A stretch of 36,616 bases of DNA from Bacillus sp. 522_BSPC (lineage in GTDB: Bacteria; Bacillota; Bacilli; Bacillales; Cytobacillaceae), in assembly GCF_001076885.1 (NCBI RefSeq), contig NZ_JVDT01000078.1, forward strand, positions 1-36,616, in the 5' to 3' direction. This document shows, piece by piece, positions 17,564-25,008 of the stretch. The translations under genes and the position numbers were made by a program. Within the stretch, counting starts at the first letter, position 1; the number at the start of each line of letters is the position of its first letter. The notes below the pieces were generated by a model that worked only from the letters and a program-made list of their open reading frames with translations, had not been told where the DNA came from and ran no database searches.

Positions 17564-17728
17564 TTAATGACAATGATGATGGTGCTCATGGTGTTTTTGA
17601 TGATCTTTACCTTTACCGCAGCAATGGTCATCGTCATGATGCTTATCATGTTGATGCTCATTTTTCTCAGTCTGTTTTTCCTCTTCGCAACAACATTTTT
17701 CTTCTTTTTTTACATTTTTATCTAACAT
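17564..17728 (-). CDS. 54-residue Cys/His-rich putative metal-binding peptide
   Basis: Read directly from the minus strand: the ATG at 17728 is preceded by GGAGGAG and the stop TAA is at 17564. The product has 54 residues with 13 His and 6 Cys: a CCC cluster at residues 12-14, an acidic and lysine-rich linker, a DKHHDDDHCCGKGKD segment and the end KHHEHHHHCH. No membrane helix is present, so it should be cytosolic. The composition is that of a metallothionein or nickel/copper/zinc storage peptide, but I know no named family it belongs to. Operator copy d lies 73 bp upstream and a strong terminator follows, so it is a monocistronic gene of the same regulon. Confidence 0.8.
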   Translation of the reverse strand: MLDKNVKKEEKCCCEEEKQTEKNEHQHDKHHDDDHCCGKGKDHQKHHEHHHHCH

Positions 17729-17801
17729 AAAATCTCCTCCTAGATTCCTTATTTACAATGTTATTCTAATTTAACTTCCTTAGTATCAGCTGAAATGAAT
17801 A

Positions 17802-17821
17802 TAAGAATAACCTAAGAATTA
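17802..17821 (-). promoter_or_regulatory. Tandem-repeat operator, copy d
   Basis: The minus strand reads TAATTCTTAGGTTATTCTTA, again 11-bp spacing. It lies 73 bp upstream of the Cys/His-rich peptide, with GATACT 14 bases after the second unit as a convincing -10 element. Confidence 0.75.
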
Positions 17822-17978
17822 AACTGTCTTAGATTATATAAGTTTTCAAAAATCACTCAATTTTGATAGAAATGAAAGACTGGATATCTTGCTCAGGTCA
17901 AGTCTTCAATTAATATGAAATAGGAAAATTAATGTTTTATAATAAGAGGAAGACAGAATCAAAATCAAAAAATTCTAA

Positions 17979-19145
17979 TTAATCATAAATTTTCCTACTT
18001 CGTATTAATTCTCGTCCTATATTTAATTGTAGAAAATACTTCATCATTGGAGGAGTCACAATGGTTGTAATAATAACTACAACTATGATAATAGCAAACA
18101 AACCTTGTGTAATTAGATTTGATTCTAAACCAATTGCTGCTACTATTAATGCTACCTCTCCACGAGATACCATTGCTGAACCTATTCCCATTGAGTTATT
18201 CCAACCAAATCCAGCTAATTTAGCACCTGTACCTGCACCAATAAATTTTGTTAATATAGCTAAAATACTTAACAATATTATTGGAGTTAGATTATCAAGA
18301 ATACCAACAAACTGAGCTGAAATACCAATGAATGTAAAGAATACAGGAACAAAGATTGAAGAACTTATCGTTTCAACTTTTTCAAATATTTCATGTTTAT
18401 AACCTGTTACACTTATCGCTACACCAGCTATATAAGCCCCAATGATATTGGCGACCCCCGTGTATTCTGCGACAAAAGCAAAAACAAAGCAGATAAATAA
18501 AGCAGCCGTAATAACAGGCTCACTGACTTTTAACAATACGAATTTCTTCATGAACCAAGGAACAACTTTCCAAGCAATCAAAATAGCTCCTCCAAAAAAT
18601 AATACTTTCTTTAAAATGACTGTAGTTAAAGAAACTTCTCCACCTGCAAAACTCATTAAGAATGCTAAAACAATCATAACAACAACATCATCAATAACAG
18701 CAGCCCCTAAAATTGTGGTTCCCTCAGGTGTTTTTAGTTGGTTCATTTCTTTAAGTGCTTGAACCGAAATACTTACACTTGTAGCAGAAAGCATAATGCC
18801 TAAAAACCAAGATTGGTACGAGGTTAGGTCCATCATTATCCCTGCAAAATAACCTAAAACAAGAGGGACCAGAATTCCTCCAAAACCGACGTATGCAGAT
18901 GCTTTGCCAGATCGTTTAAATTCATCTATATCTGTTTCTAATCCTGCTGTAAACATAAGTAGAATTACACCAATTTGACTAAATGCTGATAAGGTATCAG
19001 TCGCACTTATTAATCCAAAAACAGATGGTCCTATTAGAATACCAACTATGATTTCTCCCAAAACGGATGGCTGACCAAATTTTACGCTTAAACTTCCTGC
19101 AAGTTTGGCTGCCAATATAATTATAGCTAATTGAAGTACTAACAA
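17979..19145 (-). CDS. CPA2-family cation:proton antiporter
   Basis: A 388-residue membrane protein with about twelve helices and no cytosolic TrkA/RCK domain. Typical CPA2 segments are FGQPSVLGEIIVGILIGPS, MFTAGLETD, GAAVIDDVVVMIVLAF and SMVSRGEVALIV. The DD pair is the ion- and proton-binding site of NapA/KefB-type exchangers. The start is the TTG at 19145, placed 5-6 bases behind GGTGGAGG; an in-frame TTG at 19163 lacks a good site. It may exchange K+ or Na+ for protons, and the ion cannot be read from the sequence. Its upstream leader contains an intrinsic terminator (19181-19227) and operator copy e, so it may be controlled by attenuation. Confidence 0.88.
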   Translation of the reverse strand: MLVLQLAIIILAAKLAGSLSVKFGQPSVLGEIIVGILIGPSVFGLISATDTLSAFSQIGVILLMFTAGLETDIDEFKRSGKASAYVGFGGILVPLVLGYFAGIMMDLTSYQSWFLGIMLSATSVSISVQALKEMNQLKTPEGTTILGAAVIDDVVVMIVLAFLMSFAGGEVSLTTVILKKVLFFGGAILIAWKVVPWFMKKFVLLKVSEPVITAALFICFVFAFVAEYTGVANIIGAYIAGVAISVTGYKHEIFEKVETISSSIFVPVFFTFIGISAQFVGILDNLTPIILLSILAILTKFIGAGTGAKLAGFGWNNSMGIGSAMVSRGEVALIVAAIGLESNLITQGLFAIIIVVVIITTIVTPPMMKYFLQLNIGRELIRSRKIYD

Positions 19146-19180
19146 TATCCCTCCACCTCTCAAAATGTATATCTAGTATA

Positions 19181-19227
19181 AAATAAAAAAGGATCCATCA
19201 TCTAAGGACATAATTATCCCTTGATGA
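19181..19227 (-). terminator. Terminator in the leader of the antiporter gene
   Basis: Arms at 19198-19208 and 19217-19227 pair with one bulge. On the minus strand they are followed by TTTTTTATTTTAT. It ends about 36 bp before the antiporter start. It could end the lgt transcript, end a short RNA started at operator e, or act as an attenuator for the antiporter. Confidence 0.7.
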
Positions 19228-19440
19228 CAGACTCCTCCAAAGTTTTTCTATATTATTATTAAACAAAGAATTAATCGTATGCTTTTTTATACTATTTTAA
19301 CAACGTTTAACTAGAATCTTGTTTATATTACGAGCTGTTTTAACAAATATTTCTCAAAATCTGAGCTAATCTCCTCCTATCAAAATCTAAATGTATATTT
19401 CATAATAATCGTCTTTCCTTAGAAATAGATGAAATGAATA

Positions 19441-19460
19441 TAAGAATTACTTAAGAAATT
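19441..19460 (-). promoter_or_regulatory. Tandem-repeat operator, copy e
   Basis: The minus strand reads AATTTCTTAAGTAATTCTTA, immediately after the lgt stop. A -10-like ATTTCT aligns with the -10 of copies c and d. The next gene on this strand (antiporter) starts 295 bp away, beyond an intrinsic terminator, so this promoter makes a leader or a short RNA. A GGAGGAG at about 19373 is followed by no useful open frame. Confidence 0.65.
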
Positions 19461-19480
19461 AATAGTTTAAAATTAAACTT

Positions 19481-20308
19481 CTAAACTTGAACTAAATAAT
19501 AGATTACGAGGGATACGGCCATCATGATCAAAACAAACAATCCAGTTTTTAGATACTCGTTGGTGTTAATTACATTTTCTTGATTGATAAGTTTATGCTT
19601 CTTTCGGTATTTTACTAGAATAAATGCAATGATGATTCCTATTAAACTCATCACATGGCTTACACTAAAAGGACCAAAAACCATTGGGTTTACTCTAGTA
19701 AACTCCACAATGCCACGAATAACTAAAAATCCGATTAAATAATGAATAAACACTTGACCTGAATAAGAAGGCTTCTTTAAACGCAACCATAGATACCCAA
19801 ATAATAAATAGTCTAATAAAAATTCATAGGCTTGGGCAGGATGAAGGTATTCACCATACTTCTCCACTCCCCAAGGTAATGCACTTGAGATTGGTCCGCC
19901 AAATACATCACAGCCTATTCGGCTAATTCCTTGAGCTATTATTAATGCTGGAGCTACAATATCTAATGTTTCCCAAATAGGTATTTTGTGACGCTTTAAA
20001 AACCAGTAACCAACTAATAATCCCCCTAAAATTCCACCATGAATAGAAAGTCCACCCTCCGTTATATGGAGTATTTTAATAGGATTGGCAAAATAATAGG
20101 ATGGATTATACACTAATATATAAGTTATTCGGGCTCCAATAATCCCCCCGATTAATGAATAAATAGCTATGTCCATCAAAACCTTATGATCAAGCCCTTT
20201 TCTTTTGGCTTCTCTTGTAAAAATATAAATGCCAACTGATGCACCTACCGCTATCATTAAACCAAAAAAGTAAAACGTTAACGGACCTATACTAAATAAA
20301 GGTATCAT
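19481..20308 (-). CDS. lgt: Prolipoprotein diacylglyceryl transferase
   Basis: A 275-residue enzyme with about seven membrane helices that transfers diacylglycerol from phosphatidylglycerol to the lipobox cysteine of prelipoproteins. Lgt hallmarks: IGPLTFYFFGLM near the N-terminus, the LSIHGGILGGLLVGY motif, GISRIGCDVFGGP in place of the usual GRIGNF(I/M)N, and HPAQAYEFLLDY. The departure in the GRIGN motif, with a Cys, suggests a second Lgt rather than the housekeeping one. GAGGAAA precedes the ATG. It is not next to hprK or ppaX as in B. subtilis. Operator copy e starts right after its stop codon. The 455-bp gap upstream (20309-20763) holds only a hairpin. Confidence 0.88.
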   Translation of the reverse strand: MIPLFSIGPLTFYFFGLMIAVGASVGIYIFTREAKRKGLDHKVLMDIAIYSLIGGIIGARITYILVYNPSYYFANPIKILHITEGGLSIHGGILGGLLVGYWFLKRHKIPIWETLDIVAPALIIAQGISRIGCDVFGGPISSALPWGVEKYGEYLHPAQAYEFLLDYLLFGYLWLRLKKPSYSGQVFIHYLIGFLVIRGIVEFTRVNPMVFGPFSVSHVMSLIGIIIAFILVKYRKKHKLINQENVINTNEYLKTGLFVLIMMAVSLVIYYLVQV

Positions 20309-20562
20309 GTATTTTCCTCATTTCTAATGTATCGTCTAGTAGTTTTTTGAAAAAAGCATAACTTCTAACTTGTTAACTATCATAAAAGCAAAAAGTGAAT
20401 TTTTTATCGAGAAAATGTGTATAAAATTTTAACATTGTAAAATAAACGATTCATTTTGATGAGATTGTTATAAAAATTTACACAAAAAGTATTTATTAAT
20501 CCTAAATTTCTGCATATTAATTGATTATTATACTTTTGAAACATCTGCTTTTATCCCTAACA

Positions 20563-20597
20563 GAAGAATAGGCGCTTTCCCCTAGCTCCTATTCTTC
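20563..20597. other. Hairpin in the lgt to 20764 gap
   Basis: A 10-bp perfect stem (GAAGAATAGG with CCTATTCTTC) and a 15-base loop. There is no immediate T-run on either strand, so I do not call it a terminator. The rest of the 455-bp gap is AT-rich with nothing I can name. Confidence 0.45.
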
Positions 20598-20763
20598 CCT
20601 ATATCAAGTTTTTAAGAGGTTTCATAATTACTTTACAGAAATCAAATCCTTTTAAAATAGTTCCTAAATTAAATAACTTAAGCTGGTATAAGATTAAAAA
20701 TCTTTTAAAAAACAAAATGAAGAAATATTTTACATCATTTTTAATGGAAAGGGTGAAAATTTT

Positions 20764-20967
20764 ATGGAAATGACGTCTGTTGAAAAGTGTCAGGGTCAGA
20801 ACCAGCAGATGGCTTCTAGATCATCTAGGATGAAAGCATTGGATCAAACAGAAGGAAAGATTGATTACAGCAATAAAAGCAACAAGTTGTTAGAAGAGGC
20901 TAGTACTAAAGCTCTAGAACAAGCAGCACAACCTTACCTAGGTGGTAATATTGATATAAAAGGATAG
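20764..20967 (+). CDS. Small hydrophilic protein of unknown function
   Basis: A 67-residue protein. AAAGGGTG lies 8 bases before the ATG, and a bidirectional terminator follows 40 bp after the stop, so it is a self-contained gene. The sequence is Gln-, Lys- and Ser-rich with no hydrophobic segment and one Cys. The middle part (KSNKLLEEASTKALEQAAQPYL) is predicted to form an amphipathic helix. I recognise no family. Size and composition would fit a small spore or stress protein, but nothing in the sequence proves it. Confidence 0.6.
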   Translation: MEMTSVEKCQGQNQQMASRSSRMKALDQTEGKIDYSNKSNKLLEEASTKALEQAAQPYLGGNIDIKG

Positions 20968-21007
20968 TGAGAGAGCTCAATTATACTGATTTTCTTTCAT
21001 TTTTATT

Positions 21008-21036
21008 AAGAAGAGTACAAATTTCGTACTCTTCTT
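21008..21036. terminator. Bidirectional terminator
   Basis: Arms AAGAAGAGTAC and GTACTCTTCTT, loop of 7, between two convergent genes. AT-rich tails follow on both sides. Confidence 0.75.
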
Positions 21037-21068
21037 TCAATTATTTTTAATCAAATATCCCCTGTTCC

Positions 21069-22007
21069 TTAATAGTCCAAAGCTTTTCTAAGCGTTTCGA
21101 TATTTTTTTCCATTATAGAAATATAATCCTCATTTTTTTTAATATCTTCTTCATTTAAGGCCTCTAAATTGTGCAGAGTTAGTGTTTCTGCCCCAATTTC
21201 TTTTTTAAGTACCTCAGCTACCTTATTTTCCACATTTTGCTCAAAAAGTATATATTTAATTTCTTGTTTTTTTGCAGCTTTAATGATTTCTTCTAATTGC
21301 TTTTGCGAAGGTTCATTGCTTGGGGAAAGTCCGCTAATTCCTATTTGTTCCAAACCATATGCATCCTCCCAATATCCGAAAGCAGAATGAGCCACAATAT
21401 AATTCTTATTGGAAGATTCTCTGACCATTTTCTTAAAGGATAAATCCAATATTTCTAGTTCTTCTTTCAGCTTTTTAAAGTTTTCTTCAAAATACTCCTC
21501 TTGTTCTGGCTTTATTTCAATAAATACATTTTTAATATTTTCGGCAAGTTGGATAGCTCTATTAGGATCAAGCCATACATGTGGGTCGACATCCCCTTTT
21601 ACCGCCTTTTCTTTCACTATGATTCCGTTTGAGTCTATTAAAGCAACACCTTCGGATGCTTTTACTATTTTTGTCTGTTCATTTTTAACAGCTTCAATAA
21701 CAGCATCCGTAAAACCTTCAATTCCGGTTCCTAAATAAACAAAGGCATCTCCCTCAGATATTTTAACCATTGTTTTGGTGGAGGGTTCAAAGGAATGCGC
21801 ATCGGAACCAGTTGGGACAATGTTTTCTACCTGTACATATTTACCGCCTATTTTCTCTGAGAAATCTTGAAGTGGAAAAATGGTGGTATAGATATTAAGT
21901 TTCTCTTTTCCGATACCACTTTCATTTCTAGATAATGATTGGCTGCAGCCTGTTAGGACTAAAAATACAAATAAAATAGAAATAATGACAACGATATACT
22001 TTTTCAT
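21069..22007 (-). CDS. znuA: Zinc-binding lipoprotein of an ABC transporter (ZnuA/AdcA-like)
   Basis: A 312-residue cluster-9-type metal-binding protein. A signal peptide ends in LTGCSQS, the lipobox for Lgt and signal peptidase II. Metal ligands: HSFEPSTKTM (first His), DPHVWLDP (second His), AHSAFGYWEDAYG (third His) and a late acidic ligand. The His/Asp/Glu-rich loop of many zinc types is short here. AAGGAGAAATTT precedes the ATG. No ATPase or permease gene lies beside it, so it is an orphan that must use a transporter encoded elsewhere or simply buffer zinc. The near-perfect Zur box just upstream argues for zinc rather than manganese. Confidence 0.9.
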   Translation of the reverse strand: MKKYIVVIISILFVFLVLTGCSQSLSRNESGIGKEKLNIYTTIFPLQDFSEKIGGKYVQVENIVPTGSDAHSFEPSTKTMVKISEGDAFVYLGTGIEGFTDAVIEAVKNEQTKIVKASEGVALIDSNGIIVKEKAVKGDVDPHVWLDPNRAIQLAENIKNVFIEIKPEQEEYFEENFKKLKEELEILDLSFKKMVRESSNKNYIVAHSAFGYWEDAYGLEQIGISGLSPSNEPSQKQLEEIIKAAKKQEIKYILFEQNVENKVAEVLKKEIGAETLTLHNLEALNEEDIKKNEDYISIMEKNIETLRKALDY

Positions 22008-22025
22008 AAATTTCTCCTTAACTTT

Positions 22026-22046
22026 AAATAGTAATTATTACGATTT
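22026..22046. promoter_or_regulatory. Zur box of znuA
   Basis: A 21-base palindrome, AAATAGTAAT-T-ATTACGATTT, which differs from the B. subtilis Zur consensus (AAATCGTAATNATTACGATTT) at one position. It lies 19 bp upstream of the znuA start and would repress it when zinc is plentiful. The rest of the 345-bp gap to lytS is AT-rich and presumably holds the lytS promoter. Confidence 0.85.
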
Positions 22047-22373
22047 ACAACTTATAATCAATTCAACTATCAAAATATAATCAATAAATATGCAAAAAGT
22101 ATTGAGAAATAAAAAATTTATTTAAAAAAGTTCCTTTCAAACCAAATTTAGAGACTCTAAAATATTTCTGTATTGCTATAATTAATATAGTTATATACTA
22201 TCTTTTTATTAAATTTGAAAATCAGCAAGGTTGGTTTAAGTTATTGTACTGTTTTTCATAATATAGGGAACTTTCATTCAGAAAAGAATGAATTACATTA
22301 TTTCAGGGGTAAAAATATCCAATGTGAAACCAAAGAAGTTGTTGAATGACAATTGTATCGGAGGAATGAAACA

Positions 22374-24158
22374 ATGTTCTATTTAGTTCCAATAATGCTA
22401 GAAAAGGTTGGAATTATCGTTATTGTTGCCTATGTTCTTTCTCAAATGAATTCATTTCGCCAGCTTTTTCAACATGAGCATAAAACGAGTGAAAAAGTTA
22501 TGCTTTTACTACTTTTTGGTGCATTTGGAGTAATTAGTAATTATACAGGAATAGAAATTCATCATAATATCATTAACAAAGCTGAGTGGAATTACGAACT
22601 AGACTCCGAAAGCGCTTTAGCAAATACAAGAGTAATGGGAGTAGTCATTGGAGGTCTGCTTGGTGGACCTATGGTTGGTATCGGCGCTGGGATGATTGCA
22701 GGTGTCCACCGTTATACATTGGGTGGATTTACAGCATTTTCTTGTGCTATTTCAACCATTTTGGCAGGAACCGTAGCAGGATATTTAGGGAAAGTACGAA
22801 AACAGAAGAAAAAAAAGATTACTTCCACATTTGCTGTAACTGTTGGTATGGCATTAGAAACGGTTCAGATGCTCATCATTCTTGTTACTGCCAAACCGTT
22901 TGAACAAGCATGGCAACTCGTGCAGATTATTGGTTTACCCATGATTTTCGTTAACGGTTTTGGAACGCTATTGTTCATGTTTATGATCCAATCGATCAAA
23001 CGCGATCACGAGCGTACACGTGCCAATCAAACGAACCATGCATTTTATATAGCAGAACAGACACTCCCTTTCTTTCGTGAAGGACTTAATACTAATTCGT
23101 GTAAGGAAATATCAAAAATTATGCTGAAGCTGACAGACGCAGATGCTGTTGCAATAACCGATCATCAAAAAATATTATCGCATGTCGGCGCTGCTTCCGA
23201 TCACCATATTCCTCTTGCAAAACCTGAAACTCTTTTAACAAAAAGAGTGCTCGAATACAGAAAGATCTTAGTTGCAAGAACGAAAGCAGAAATCTCCTGT
23301 ATTCATAGTAACTGCCCTTTAGAAGCTGCCATTGTACTACCATTAAAGGTGAAAAATAATATGGTTGGGACTTTAAAAATGTACTATACCGATCCTGAAA
23401 AGCTTAATCAGGTACAGCAACAATTAGCAGAAGGTCTTGCTAATTTGTTCTCTACACAATTGGAACTTGCAGAAGCGGAAAGACAAACGAAGCTATTAAA
23501 AGATGCTGAAATTAAAGCATTACAAGCACAGATTCATCCTCACTTTTTATTTAATAGCATTAATACAATTTCTGTACTCTGCCGTACTGATGCAGATAAG
23601 GCTCGTAAATTGTTACTAGAGCTAAGTTCCTTTTTTCGAGGAAATCTACAAGGAGCAAGGCAGATGCTTATCCCTTTGGAGAAAGACTTAGAAAATGTAA
23701 AAGCGTATATTTCGTTAGAGCAAACACGATTTCCAAATAAATATCAAATAGATTATCTCATTGAACCCAATCTTAAAAAGGTACTTATTCCACCTTTCAT
23801 GTTACAACCTTTAGTTGAAAACGCCATTCATTACGGGTTCCCGGGAAGTAAAAATAGAGGAATTATTCAAATTCGTATCTTCTCTGAAAATAGTCGTTTA
23901 ATCATTATTGTAAAGGATAATGGAATAGGGATACCGAATGACAAGATTGATGTCCTCGGAAAAAAAATAGTAAGCTCTAAAAAAGGAAATGGTACAGCTA
24001 TCTTTAACATAAATGAACGACTCAAAGGAATTTATGGTAGCCAAGCAAGTTTAGTTATAAAAAGTCAAGTGGGTAATGGAACAAACATAACTATTTCGAT
24101 CCCTTCCGAAAATAAAGGAGTGTTTGATCAAGATGCTAACAGCGTATATAGTGGATGA
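22374..24158 (+). CDS. lytS: LytS-type sensor histidine kinase
   Basis: A 594-residue kinase. Five or six N-terminal membrane helices form the 5TM-5TMR_LYT sensor (typical NYTGIEIH, GVVIGGLLGGPMVGIGAGMIAGVHRY and TAFSCAISTILAGTVAGYL), then a GAF domain (about 220-360), the phosphoacceptor region QIHPHFLFNSINTI (His390 of this start) and an ATPase domain with PLVENAIHYG and DNGIGIP. The start is the ATG at 22374 with CGGAGG upstream; a TTG 7 codons earlier lies within that site. In B. subtilis LytS/LytT responds to pyruvate and drives the PftAB transporter; in enterics BtsS/YpdA does the same for BtsT/YhjX. The neighbouring response regulator and CstA/BtsT-type transporter fit that role. Confidence 0.92.
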   Translation: MFYLVPIMLEKVGIIVIVAYVLSQMNSFRQLFQHEHKTSEKVMLLLLFGAFGVISNYTGIEIHHNIINKAEWNYELDSESALANTRVMGVVIGGLLGGPMVGIGAGMIAGVHRYTLGGFTAFSCAISTILAGTVAGYLGKVRKQKKKKITSTFAVTVGMALETVQMLIILVTAKPFEQAWQLVQIIGLPMIFVNGFGTLLFMFMIQSIKRDHERTRANQTNHAFYIAEQTLPFFREGLNTNSCKEISKIMLKLTDADAVAITDHQKILSHVGAASDHHIPLAKPETLLTKRVLEYRKILVARTKAEISCIHSNCPLEAAIVLPLKVKNNMVGTLKMYYTDPEKLNQVQQQLAEGLANLFSTQLELAEAERQTKLLKDAEIKALQAQIHPHFLFNSINTISVLCRTDADKARKLLLELSSFFRGNLQGARQMLIPLEKDLENVKAYISLEQTRFPNKYQIDYLIEPNLKKVLIPPFMLQPLVENAIHYGFPGSKNRGIIQIRIFSENSRLIIIVKDNGIGIPNDKIDVLGKKIVSSKKGNGTAIFNINERLKGIYGSQASLVIKSQVGNGTNITISIPSENKGVFDQDANSVYSG

Positions 24159-24870
24159 TGAACCTTTAGCAAGAGATGAATTAAAATATTTATTAAATAG
24201 AAGCAAAGAAGTAAAAATATTAGGGGAAGGAGATTGTATCGAGGATGCAGAGATGGAAGTCGCTACATTAAAACCCGATATTGTTTTTGTAGATATTGAA
24301 CTTGCTGAAGATAATGGATTGACTTTAGCAAAGCAGTTACAAACCTTTGATCCCTCCCCCATAGTTGTTTTTGCCACGGCCTATGACGAATATGCACTGC
24401 AAGCTTTTGAGTTAAATGCGCTAGATTATGTTTTAAAACCCTTCGATGAAGCACGTATTCAAAAAACATTAGATAAAATTAAACAATTGCAAAGCCTTGG
24501 GAATAAAGATCTTTCTACCAATCCTTATATTAAAAACGATAGAAATGAAAAAATACCTATTCTTGTAGATGATAGAATAATCTTATTAAACTATGATGAA
24601 ATTCTTTATATAGAATCCTTTGAGAAAAAGTGTTTGATTAAAACATCGGTACAGGAATTTAAAGTTAATGATACGCTTGTCGTAATGGAAAAGAAGTTAA
24701 ATAAAGCTCCGTTTCTACGTGTTCATCGAAGCTACCTTGTCAATTTAGATCATATTGCGGAAATCGATCCTTGGTTTAATTCAACATATAATTTAATCAT
24801 GAAGGATAACTCTAAAGTTCCAGTTAGTAGAACCTATGTAAAAGAATTGAAAAAGTGTCTTGGTTTGTAA
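24133..24870 (+). CDS. lytT: LytT-type response regulator
   Basis: A 245-residue regulator with a receiver domain (YIVDDEPLARDEL, phosphorylated Asp54 in VFVDIEL, Lys of YVLKPF) and a C-terminal LytTR DNA-binding domain from about residue 140 (ILYIESFEKKCLIKT, FLRVHRSYLVNL, VPVSRTYVKELK). The start overlaps the kinase stop codon. The ATG at 24133 gives the usual N-terminus (MLTAYIVDDE); a TTG at 24124 sits closer to AAGGAG. LytTR regulators bind direct repeats about 21 bp apart, and such a pair lies directly downstream, in front of the transporter gene (24884-24917). Confidence 0.92.
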   Translation: MLTAYIVDDEPLARDELKYLLNRSKEVKILGEGDCIEDAEMEVATLKPDIVFVDIELAEDNGLTLAKQLQTFDPSPIVVFATAYDEYALQAFELNALDYVLKPFDEARIQKTLDKIKQLQSLGNKDLSTNPYIKNDRNEKIPILVDDRIILLNYDEILYIESFEKKCLIKTSVQEFKVNDTLVVMEKKLNKAPFLRVHRSYLVNLDHIAEIDPWFNSTYNLIMKDNSKVPVSRTYVKELKKCLGL

Positions 24871-24883
24871 AATCATTTATAAA

Positions 24884-24917
24884 TTGTATTTCATCTTTTC
24901 ATTATTGCTTTTCATCC
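24884..24917 (+). promoter_or_regulatory. Putative LytT-binding direct repeats
   Basis: TTGTATTTCATCT at 24884 and TTGCTTTTCATCC at 24905: 10 of 13 bases agree and the period is exactly 21 bp. The E. coli LytTR regulator YpdB binds two GGCATTTCAT units with the same 21-bp period and the same TTTCAT core. The site lies 92 bp upstream of the CstA-type start. Confidence 0.62.
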
Positions 24918-25008
24918 TGTTATTTGTGTAATTTAGTTTGAAAAATGAAATATCCCCGTTTTCATTTGTAAAATGAAATTAAGCCAAATAATAAAGGAGA
25001 ATGATGAA

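Noticed and set aside
19146..19440. c-di-AMP (ydaO) or sodium riboswitch before the antiporter
   Set aside because: I could not match the conserved segments of either class; only the terminator is clear, so I report a leader without naming a riboswitch.
20309..20763. An RNA gene or small gene in the lgt to 20764 gap
   Set aside because: Only one 10-bp hairpin without a T-run, and no frame with a ribosome-binding site was found.
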